Assembly (NCBI GenBank): GCA_963922205.1
Contig: CAWUHX010000073.1
Span: 124,001-188,000 of the forward strand
Origin: Romanomermis culicivorax
Lineage: Eukaryota > Nematoda > Enoplea > Mermithida > Mermithidae
Reading direction: 5' to 3'
Length of the DNA stretch: 64,000 nucleotides
In this document: positions 54,110 through 64,000 of the stretch, piece after piece
Layout: every line of letters starts with the position of its first letter
Numbering within the stretch: position 1 is the first letter of the stretch
Made by a program: the position numbers and the translations under genes
The notes under the pieces: model-generated
What the model was told of the DNA's origin: nothing
Database searches by the model: none
What the model saw: only the letters and a program-made list of their open reading frames with translations

Positions 54110-56235
54110 TCACGTCATACGCAGGCAGTTTGATATTGTTGGATTGATCACCAGGAACACCAATATTTTGATCGGATGCTGTTTCCAATGGTTCGTTTTC
54201 ATCCAGAAATACAAATCACAAACATTTATTGAATGATGATATTGGGCATAAAAGTTATTAAAAAGAGGACTGTTTTCTGGCTCAGATAAATCTGATTCTG
54301 CCTCCACCAAATTGTTGACTGCTTTTTGAGCACAACTTCTACACAACAAACTTGTTGCTGCAGTATCTTCGTCCAAATCAAATATTCTTAAAAAATAACA
54401 TTAGATATTAAATGTGTTTTTTTAAATTGACCAATATGGTAGACTTATCTTTACTGTGGCAAATTTGTACAACACTTTTTCCAGGCGTCACATTCAATTT
54501 CTTCTTTTTGGCAATATTACACACTGATTTTGTGTGGTGGAGTTCATGCAACATTTCGATTGATTGTTGACATCTGATGCTTTGTCAAAACTAGGGTGTA
54601 AATGGTATGAGTCATATTCGGACAATTGCTGCAGTAAAGCCAGTTGTTGCAATATTGCTTGAAGAAAGGTGAACTAGAGAAACAAAAAACTGAGCTACAG
54701 TGCCTGGATGCTTCTAAAGGTTTGACCTGTATCTTGATGCAGGTAGTGATTATGTCTCAAAGCCTCTCATAAACGTCAATGACCTCTTCTAAGGTTATTT
54801 CATGGGATAGGCAGTCAATATAGTCCAGAATCACAGCTGGAAAATATTCATTATTTATTTGAGAATAAATAGAAAACTGGTTCATCAAACAATAAAATCT
54901 CATTCACGCTTCAAATTTGGAACAACCTTCCCGAAGTAAACAATTTAATGGGAAAACAGAGAAACAAAAATATTTTTCTCTTGCAAGATGTTTATGTACA
55001 GTAAATCATTAAGTGAGGAATATTTGAGCTTACTTGACAGATCTTGGATTGTGGTGGTAAATCAGATGGTAAATTTGGCAGCCAAAACGATTTTCTTGCA
55101 TATAATCCCGATCTGTTTGAATATATCATTAAATAATCCAAGTGGAATATGCAAAACAGGTGGCACAATGTGGATTGAGAAAAGTGGGTACAAAATTTGG
55201 GAATTTTCCAGTTTTTTTGGGAATATATTCATGATTTAATAAGTGTTATTTTGGGAACTTAGCTTGCAGGCTCCTGTCTTCTTCAAATCACCAAGTTTAA
55301 CCATGCAGAAAGGGCATGGAAAGGATGATGATGGCCCTTGATGTCCATTGAAATATGATAGGAACATTGTATCACTGATGAGGAACAATTTGATCTTTCT
55401 TTGCTCCATTAATCCACTCTTCAGTGGGTAAGGCAGGTCAATGTCAATGTCAATGAATTTTAAACATGTTGAACGTCAATGTCAATGAGTTTTGAACATG
55501 TTGAACTTGGTCAGCCAATCATGAAAAAGCAGCACGTAAAAATGAAAAAGCTGCACATTAATTATCTGCACCTTCGTAAAATCAAATAATTTGCACATTG
55601 TGAACACTGTTCAGCTTGACCACATTCATAAAACTGAGGGTCAGCTTGGACGTTTTCCCTCCATTGTTGCTGGTAATAGAAATCCAAATTTAGTTGTTGA
55701 ATCATGGGTCATCATGGGTCAATTCACTACTCTTACAGGTCTCTAACTGCCATTCCTCAAAAAAATCTGACAAATTAGAGACAACCAAAAGAAGCTTTTC
55801 TGATTTTTCATCTTTTTTAGTCAGGTTCAAGGAGAAAATCAATTCTGGTTTGACTTCTTGATTGCATGTCTCCTTAATGGCCTTGTTGGTTGGAGCCAGA
55901 AAATTGTTGTCATATTTGGACATGAAGCATTTGATCTTGCGATAATCACTCCATGAGAGTCCTGAGAAAAAATGTCAATAATTTCACTAGTTTCAGTAAA
56001 GGACACATTGGGCATATGATGAAGAATAACACAAACCAAGCCTACTATTCTTACCCAAAGCCAGCTTGAAATCTAGTGAGTCTGATGCACTAAGTTGAAC
56101 TCTTTTCTGGTCATGACAATATTGAAAGACATGTTGTGCAACAGACTGATTTGGAAGCAAAAAATCTCCTAAAAAGATGGCATAAGTCATTCGAGTTTTA
56201 AATTCACATACAGACAAAGTAGCATGACATTGCAT
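54110..56235 (-). pseudogene. multi-exon minus-strand gene relic, probably transposon-derived
   Basis: Coding-like pieces in order on the minus strand are 56235-56055 (MTYAIFLGDFLLPNQSVAQHV), a GT donor at the end of that exon (GGGTAAGAAT), then an exon starting after TTTTTCTCAG near 55961. That exon has LSWSDYRKIKCFMSKYDNNF and runs to about 55702. Further downstream are a Lys-rich piece with LNVTPGKSVVQICHSKDK (about 54520-54440) and DEDTAATSLLCRSCAQKAV (54376-54300). The LSW-DYR-I block and the CRSCAQK block recall a family of long uncharacterised proteins amplified in cnidarian and other animal genomes. Recognition is tentative, and piece order may be disturbed. Confidence 0.4.
55443..55506. 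repeat. tandem duplication, 32-bp unit
   Basis: GTCAATGTCAATGARTTTTRAACATGTTGAAC occurs twice in a row with two differences. Confidence 0.8.
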
Positions 56236-57234
56236 CAGAAATTAACTCAATAAAGCATAAGATCACTTGATCATAGAAATCATGTTTTGTTCTAGAGAAC
56301 TTCTTTAAGCAATGAGTAGCAACTGATTTGCATCACTGCAGTAGAAAGCACATCTATTCGTATAGAAGACTGCAACAAAGTAGCTTACCCAAACACTTTC
56401 CAACATCTATCCTAGCATCACCTTCAGCTAAAAGTTTCACAAAATCGGTCAGGATATCAAGACGTCATTTTGTCACGCTGGTGAGAAAGGGTGTAAACAT
56501 GTAGGGAGCAGAAGAAAATCTGAAAAAAGAATTTGGAAAAAAAAGAATACAATTTTTATTAGACCATAGAAGACAGAACATATTGAACCACAAAATTTGG
56601 CATCATTGTCAGTTTCAAAAGAATTGTTCCATCAAAACTGTAGTCTCTACAGTTTGGAAAGAATTGATCAAAAACTAATTGTACAAGATGCCTTTATACT
56701 ATTATAGAGTTAAATTCTAATATAATATCAAACATTTTTCATTGCTTCTTCACTGATACACATAGAGGACCAAAAAACTTCTATCACCCATGTGAGCACA
56801 CATTTTTCTATGCAATGAAAGATGAATCAAGACAAAGTTATTGGTTTGATTTATCAGAACACAAATTTTTTACTAGGTCAAACAATATAAACTTATTCCC
56901 ATGTAACAAGAGTTACTGTCAGAGAAAGGGATATGAAAGGTGAATTAAGAAAAAGTTTGTTGGTGAGTCATGTAGTAGAGAAGATACAGAAACCAATGTA
57001 GGCTACAAAAATATATTACAAATCTATAATAGTTATCCATAGGAACATATTGACCTGAACCTTAAAAAATCTTTCTTGGATGTAGACGTGGCCTAACAGA
57101 AATTTCTGGATGACTCAGTGGCCACGCCTTTATGGACAAGAATGATTCCCTCATATAGAAATAATGTTAGCCAGGCATGAAATCTGGACAACATGTTTTT
57201 CCTTCCAGGATTCCCTGGGTGCCCTTCTCCATTT
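56236..57234. other. no supported gene
   Basis: AT-rich sequence. It lies on the downstream side of gag copy D, but no env or protease of that copy is visible. Confidence 0.5.
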
Positions 57235-58145
57235 CTATTTATAGATAATCAAAGAGATTTTTTGGTCATCCTCAATGCAATTTTGGACATTATGTGTCAT
57301 ATGGTTAGGGGTATATCTACTTGTGTGATCTTTCTGTTGACTAAGAAAACATTCTACATTAGAGTAGCTTTTGGATATGCATTGTTCAGATTGGTGATCT
57401 GTTTGATAACAATGAATGCATCTGCTTTTACAATTTCCAGTGATGTGATTATTCCAAAAGCAAATTTCACATGGTTTTCGAGCACCTGGTAAATATAATT
57501 TTGGGCTAATGGCTGACTTGCCCACATTGGAAACATGTGATTTGTCTGAAATTACTTATATCATACTGGGGTTAAGTTTGAGCGTTGTGCATTATTAGCA
57601 ATTGCAACTCCTTGACTTTTTGTTCTGATTTATGTAAGATTCTTTGCTGTCAAGTGTGGTTGCCCAATGAAAAAATGAGTTCTGGTTCAGGGGACATGAA
57701 GGGTATGTGGTTAGATTTTAATCTATTTCTGAAAATTTCCTGTTGGACATAAGCTGCCTCATCACACATTACCTTCACATTTGTAAAACATCTGTACTTC
57801 AGTGCATCCCTAATCTCATTTTGCATGCCTTCCACAAAAAAAGTGGTTTGGTTATTTTTTCACGTGGGTCGAATTGAAATTGGGATAAGCAAGGGTTGCT
57901 AAATGTTCCATGTAAAACATAAAATTGGTTACAGCTTTTGATAAAGCCACACCACCCAAACAAATTTCAATGCTAATTTTGGTTGCCCATTGGTATCTTT
58001 CATACCTTGTAGTACCATAAACTGCCCTAATCATTTTCTCTATTCGCCAAAATGATGGGTTACTATACCTGTAAATACTGTAGTTTTGCAAAAAAGTGTT
58101 TGCTATATTGTCTGTTCTTAAATTGTTGAACAAGGTGGGGTTCAC
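57235..58145 (-). pseudogene. gag: Gag fragment of a fourth LTR element copy (D)
   Basis: Minus-strand pieces 58145-57852, 57835-57650 and 57525-57235 form a Gag relic with RIEKMIRAVYGTTRYERYQW, FMFYMEHLATLAYPNFN, FVEGMQNEIRDALKYR and two zinc knuckles: CEICFWNNHITGNC and CIHCYQTDHQSEQC, both CX2CX4HX4C. The paired knuckles with a short KSRC-type linker match copy A (KSPC), so D is a relative of A. It is broken by stops and frame changes. Confidence 0.65.
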
Positions 58146-59735
58146 TGTATTTTAGTTCAATTGTGTGCATAGCTATCGAAACTGTTCAGTAAAGAGTTGG
58201 TTAATTTGCTCTCTAACAATTCCTCCTAAGTGATCTTAGGTATAGTGGGTCATTTTCAATTTATGTTTTGGTGGTTGCTTATAAGTTATACTTTTTGTCT
58301 TGTGTTCAATTTGTATGAATCTATCAATCAATGTTTCGTTAAGAACTTTTTCCAGTCCTTGATGCTTTCAGATTACTTATTGCTCTCAGGTGTGGCAGAA
58401 ATGGTTTGGATTTTTCGACTTTAGTTGCTATGATACTGGAAACGAAACACCTTAATGGGGGCAGGGAGTTCCAGTAATTATGATAGGGTATAGTCACCAA
58501 AATATGTAACCCTTAATTTTGGTGTTTGTCTGCTAAGGATTCTAATATACTTGAACTTGTCAAACCCAATCCAAACCTCCAACAAAACCTAATAATGGAA
58601 CCCAACACTACATCCAAATAATAAACAAAGGGCAATGACAACTCCTGAATTTCAAACAAGTCAGAGACAATTCTGGGAACCCCAATAAAACTAACCTACT
58701 ATTCCAATTGAGACTTGTGTCTGGGTCTGTGGGGGGGGGTTGCATTCTATAACAGGGGCAGATGTTCTTAAGACTTTGGGTGTACTGTATTTTTTGAGAA
58801 TGTGCATGTTCATGTGACTCGAGTGGTTTATAAAACCAGGTGCCATGTGTGATATCATTATGTAATGATTGCTAATTGGATCAATAATGGATTTTGGTGC
58901 AGGAATGTTCAAATTGAAGAACTTATCCAATACTTGAGAAAAATGTTCAGGAGCATCAACAAGACGAAAAAGCAGACATACTTGAAACCACTTAAAAAAA
59001 TGAAAGTATGCACATAAGACCCATATTTTATACATTACTAATTTACAATAAATCTTATCACTTTTCTTACAAACCCAATTTTTAGTGAAATATCAATACT
59101 GCAATTTTTCAAAGTATTAATTTGGGGTATTTCTTGATTTGATTCTATAACATGCTTTTTAGTAATATATTAATGTATATTTTCAAACTGTAGTACTCAA
59201 TTTGAAGAGATCAAAGTATTGACACATTAACTCAACTTTAGGTGTAATATCAAAAATATGCAATCCCAAAGAATAAGTCACCTTTAATTTAAGGTATTGA
59301 CACATTACCTGGTAATTCCATAAAATATTAATACCTTACATGATCTAATGTATCAGGATAATAACTGAAGGATCCCCAAAATAATTTAAATCAGTTAAGT
59401 TTAGACATCAGGTATACCTTAGTTGGATTTTCAATAAAAAATTAATACAATTATAAAGTTATATTATTTAAAGTATGGATGTGCAGATTTGTTTATTCAC
59501 TAAAATATAGATACAATATATTTCTCAAGAAGTGTCAAATTTAAGGTGTTATGATAATAAATAGAAGATACCTATAGTTAGTTTTAAAATAACTAAGGAT
59601 ATACTTGTACCATTCATGATTTGAAAATTTATTGTATTGATATTTCTCTGGAAATAGAGCTATTATATTAATACCTTGAAAGATTTCTTCAAATTGTACT
59701 TAAACTCTAAAGATATATATTGTATGATATTTTGC
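58146..59735. other. no supported gene
   Basis: The minus-strand frame at 59035-58691 is open for 114 codons but unmatched. AAGTATTGACACATTA and AAGGTATTGACACATTA near 59213 and 59293 suggest an old short repeat. Confidence 0.45.
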
Positions 59736-60221
59736 TGCAACCTGGTTGCTTTAACAGCTCGATTTCGATGCTGCAACCATGCAAGTAAGCAGTCATACCA
59801 GAGTAAAAAAAGGCAACAACCTTTAAGTGCAATCTGATGAGAATTGGCTCTTTAATGCATTTTGTATGCAATTAATATGGCTGAAAAAACAAAACAATCT
59901 GGAAAAAAAAAGTTATATCTTCAAATGAGGAAAATGTGACTATTTTAAAGCAATGAACATAGAAAAAACTTCTTGGTTTTTATATTCAGAATTTTTTGGC
60001 CCCTATGAACAAAATTTTTCATCAAATAAACTGATTAGCGGCCCAGTAGCTTCATTATCATATTCTGTTATTTCAATAAGAAATACAAATTTTTCTGGAG
60101 AGTGCCTTGGTTGCCAGGTAAAAATCCAACATTGCTGGATTGCATTGCAACTGGTTGCATGCAACTTAATTATGGGTTTCAGTAAAATTTAAGTGATGGA
60201 ACCAACAGCAACCAGGCTGCA
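59736..60221. mobile_element. MITE-like element with TGCARCCTGGTTGCT ends
   Basis: TGCAACCTGGTTGCT at 59736-59750 is mirrored by AGCAACCAGGCTGCA at 60207-60221 (14 of 15 matching as an inverted repeat). Internal GGTTGC and GCAACC motifs recur. There is no coding capacity, and no clear target duplication was found. Confidence 0.5.
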
Positions 60222-61989
60222 CTAGCGTGAGTTGGTTTTCACAATCAAGCTATACTTATAATGGGTTTATTTATTAGATATATTGTTAATATTAAAAATT
60301 CGATTTTACTGAATGTTTGCTTTTTTTACTAAATGCTGATTTTTGGTCATCAACTGGGAAGAATGGTGAGAAAGCCAATGGGCTCCAATAAAACATATAA
60401 AATGTTCAGCTCATGTTTAGCATTCTCTGAAGGGGGCATTGCCATGGAAACAGAGAATGTTTGGCAATGCCACGACAAGCATCTTGATTATGGTGGGATA
60501 TCCCCATATGCATGATATGGCCACAATGCAAATCAAGGAAGTTAGAGTGCATTTAGAATTATTGTGGAACATTTTTTCACTGGTCATTGAATATGGCATA
60601 CTTTTTGTTTGAAACATAGACCAAAAAGTTGCAGTATATCCTAAATTTTGTTCTATTCATCAAGAAGTAAACGGGGGCCTGGATCAAGTCATAGGAAGGA
60701 ATGCAAACATCATTGTCAGACATTACCTAAAGATATTACTTTTTTAACACCCACTAGAAATGAAAGAAATAGTCAAAATAGTAATAGAATGCCATTGTCC
60801 AAGTCTCATTCATCTAGGCTATCTGACTCATTCTGTTGCTTCCACCTGTTTAGTTGATTTTGATCATTGATCATAAATTCAATTTTTTCTTGCCTTCACA
60901 ATACATTGTACAAAAAAACAAAAATCGATGTGGAACAAACATCCCATGTTTCCCATCTTACAAAATTTCATCTTTGATTTTTTATAATATATACTGAAAT
61001 CTTGCAAATTCTGATTAAAAATCTCGTGGCTTTAAAAATTTTATAAGTTTTTGTGCATCTTGTATGTTTTTTCTCCTAACTGTTCCAGATTATGTAAGAT
61101 CTTGCAAGAAAAATTTTGAACTTACACATCAGAATGTATCTTCTAAGACATGTCAAGACATAAAGCAATCTTCCAAATAATCTTAGGGGATAGTGTATCA
61201 CTATGTACATGAGTAGCATAAAGAACAAAGGTTCTCCAAAGTATGCATTTTTTGGCCTATCAAAAACTCCTGGGCCCATATTGGTGTTGAGAGCTTTCTG
61301 GCACTGAATTTCTTCGTTTTATATCCTATTTTTGGTCCAGACATTTAATGTAAGTTTATTTTTTATAATTACATGGAAGAGTAAAACAGCATTCAAGAAC
61401 AACACACTTTTCATACACAATTCTGCAAGCAAAATTTATAGAAGTTAACCATGAGAAAAAGATTTTGGAGAATGACTGATTTCTTGTCCTAGGTCTCTCC
61501 TCATGCATTTTTCAGGACAACATATTAAAACAAATTGCATGACAATCATGTATTGACCTCTTCCTTATGAATTTACCTAGACACTGATGTTTTTTTGCCT
61601 GTTTCACTTGCTACTATTCTGTTGCATATTCATGAAATGGGCTAACAATATTTTTCTGCTCAGCTTACAAATTGCCACTCCCCAGCTCAGTTTTTTTTTA
61701 ATGTCATTATTCATTTCGATGTCAAGCTCCCTATCCTTCTGAATAACAAGTCATTAGTTTATTGCCATTTTTCAAAACTATAATCAGTGGCAGGTTATTT
61801 CTATCCAACATTATAAATTCATTACCACCAGAAATTATTTTTCACATTCTTGAACAACTATCTAGATATGGATGAATTCCTTTCTGGGAATTATGGGCAA
61901 AAAATAATATAATGCCTGCATCAATTCCCACTATCATCCTCAATAGCTGTAGACACAGGGTATCATGGAGCCAACATTCAAATCACTAA

Positions 61990-62051
61990 TGGAGTTGTGA
62001 TCAACACAAATCTTAGACCATGGAGTTGTGATCAACACAAATCTTAGACAG
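61990..62051. repeat. tandem duplication, 31-bp unit
   Basis: TGGAGTTGTGATCAACACAAATCTTAGAC occurs twice, perfectly, with a 31-bp period. Confidence 0.85.
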
Positions 62052-62292
62052 ATGCTTATGTTGTCTTTAGGCTTTGGTCAGGGTGCACAACGCACTGGTG
62101 AGCATGAAGCGTCAATTATGTTATTAGTTGAGAAACCTGAAGATATACAGTACTGGTGGTATTTGCCATAATTATGCAGTGGTATAGACATTAGATATAC
62201 ATGCTGATAGAACCCCTTGGAATTCTGAAAAAGTCAGGATTTTGCAGTGTGACAGTTATGAGGAAAGTGTTCGTTTATTTTGTGGAGATGAG

Positions 62293-62362
62293 TGTGTGAA
62301 GGTGGTGTTAGTTTCAAGTCTAAATAGTGTGTGAAGGTGGTGTTAGTTTCAAGTCTAAATAG
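62293..62362. repeat. tandem duplication, 35-bp unit with partial third copy
   Basis: TGTGTGAAGGTGGTGTTAGTTTCAAGTCTAAATAG occurs twice perfectly and is followed by a shortened copy (GTGGGTGTTAGTTTCAAG). Confidence 0.9.
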
Positions 62363-64000
62363 GTGGGTGTTAGTTTCAAGCAACATTTACCAGGTGGAGG
62401 ACTCCTAAAAAAATCCAGTTTTTTTGTTTTTTTAATGGACCTGTTCTTCATGCTCTGCCTACACATAAACTTCAAGTTGTGTATCCCACTTGTACATATT
62501 TTGCTCCAAATCCATGTTCCCTTGCTTTTACTTTTGGGTTCTTTCTTTTTGATGTTCATTGTTCACAAAGACCTGTTTTGATCAACAGCATTATCTACAA
62601 TAGAATAGCGTCATGCACATTTCCACAATTCATTACACCCACCATATCATAACATTTTCTGCTTTTATTCCCTAGATGAGAATTATAATTTTGAAGTCCA
62701 GGTCTCCTCAACACGCCCCTAGCTGTTGAATGTGTTGAGTAAATGCATTGTGTTGGTATATAATCTCTATTTGGTATGCAATTAAACTCAATAAACTTAG
62801 GAAACTTGACAACATGGATTTTTTCAGGAAAGTACTGTGGGATAGTTCCACAATTGAATGTAATCTTTGCCCAGTGAATGAAGACAAGACAAGCCATGAT
62901 TTGTTGTATGTTGTTTTTTTGGAATTGAATCACATTCCAATTAAGGAATACCACACTTTTCTAAATTTTATAGCATTTACTCAATTCAGGTACCATATCT
63001 GCATAAGCAGCTTGAGTTTTGATGGAGCCATTCCCTTAAAACTTCTTCCATACTCTCTGTACAAGCATTCTTGGTTTATTTTTTGTTCTTTTTGCCCTTT
63101 GACTAATCTACTATACCTTGGAGTCAATCTAATTTTTGTATGATTTCCCTATTAAGCCATTCTTTGTTCCTGCTCTGACTTGAGGTCTTCTAACTCTGCT
63201 AAGAGCCACTCCGACAATTTTGCAGCTCTGCATGGTCCACATTACCAGGCCTTTTGGCCTTTTAAAAGACCTTATTATGTCTATAAGTACAAAATATGCT
63301 GTCCAAAACTATTTTATCTCGCATAGCTGTGCTTTTCACACATGAATGGCCACCCATTTTGCTAATCAATTGTTGAGCAACTAGTCTTTAGCTGACCTTC
63401 TTACCTGCTTGATATGGAGATTGTAGGATTCTGAAGTCCCATTTCATGTAATTTCAATTAACTGTCCTGTGAGTTGGAAGCCCAGTTTTGATTTTCACTC
63501 CTACACAATGGCCTATCTAGGCTGAAATTTATGTCTCTTCTACCACATAGGATCTGAAAGATTTATTTGACTCCATTATGACTGAGCTCACAGTTCATCC
63601 TTTTAAGAGGCCATACCCCTTTTGTGACTACAGGCATGGCTAGTCTTATCAGATAAGTTATTACATACCAACATTGTGTTCTCAAATTCCATCACTTTTC
63701 CTAAGCAAGATTTTCATGATTGCTCAAAGTTGGTTGCATCGCCATTCTCTGTATCTGCCTCCAAGTGGATAACCTGGAACAGTGATGGAATTAGCTCAAG
63801 TGTGTGCACTTTTGATTAATCTTTCCTTATTTTTCTCGGTTTGGTCGGTTTCATGATTTTTATGCAAATTGGTATAAAAAATTCTACCTCCTTGCAGGTG
63901 CATGGAATAGAATTTCTTATTCTTTGTTCAACTATTGATCACCGAAATCAGCCAATTTTTCGAGCAAGAAACGATACTCAGCTTTGAATTGAACTGAAGA

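Larger units (their letters stand above)
60222..64000. other. no supported gene apart from small tandem duplications
   Basis: AT-rich DNA. The frames at 62954-62595 (minus) and 62748-63143 (plus) overlap each other and match nothing I recognise. Confidence 0.45.

Noticed and set aside
62595..63143. Overlapping frames on both strands (119 and 131 codons) as possible genes
   Set aside because: Neither shows motifs, codon bias or neighbours that support coding, and AT-rich DNA gives such frames by chance.
1..64000. tRNA, rRNA, CRISPR arrays and bacterial-type operons
   Set aside because: No cloverleaf-like GTTCRANYC pairings in context, no rRNA-like blocks, no regularly spaced direct repeats with spacers; introns and transposons point to a eukaryote.

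Overview
The window is AT-rich eukaryotic DNA, roughly two thirds A+T by eye, with GT-AG introns. I see no rRNA, tRNA, CRISPR array, operon or ordinary single-copy host gene. Its recognisable content is a layered graveyard of transposons and virus-like elements of kinds found in invertebrate animals: Ty3/Gypsy-like LTR elements carrying an envelope-like gene, a Maverick/Polinton relic, a CACTA-like DNA transposon with multi-exon genes, and MITEs. I infer an invertebrate, perhaps aquatic, metazoan; the species cannot be read from the sequence.

Layout. 0.6-4.4 kb: decayed LTR-element copy C, with env-like glycoprotein followed by protease and reverse transcriptase, split by a GC-rich MITE. 9.3-12.9 kb: an uninterrupted 939-codon membrane-protein frame on the minus strand, bracketed by perfect 93-bp direct repeats, next to a Tc1/mariner-like fragment. 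17.2-17.9 kb: an unrecognised broken reading frame. 19.07-27.80 kb: one CACTA-like transposon with CACTG termini, inverted repeats, subterminal AACATGAA repeats and two decayed multi-exon genes. 31.7-36.2 kb, minus strand: LTR-element copy A, with an LTR-like end, intact gag and overlapping env-like frame. 36.3-37.6 kb: Polinton-type DNA polymerase B. 39.57-46.73 kb: nearly full-length LTR element B with about 98% identical LTRs. 49.0-52.5 kb: Polinton ATPase, core-type and capsid-associated proteins and integrase. 54.1-56.2 kb: multi-exon relic on the minus strand. 57.2-58.1 kb: gag of copy D. 58.2-64 kb: a MITE and small tandem duplications.

The most unusual feature is the gene order of the LTR elements. 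Retroviruses and env-bearing Ty3/Gypsy elements normally place env after pol. In B the glycoprotein lies between gag and pol, and the 3' LTR begins about 60 bp after integrase. Copy A independently has gag next to env, and copy C env next to protease. The genes also look fused by frame. In B the nucleocapsid zinc knuckle and env share one open frame. In C the env membrane anchor and the protease active site share one open frame. This suggests a gag-env-pol polyprotein or readthrough strategy that I do not recognise from described families. All copies are broken here.
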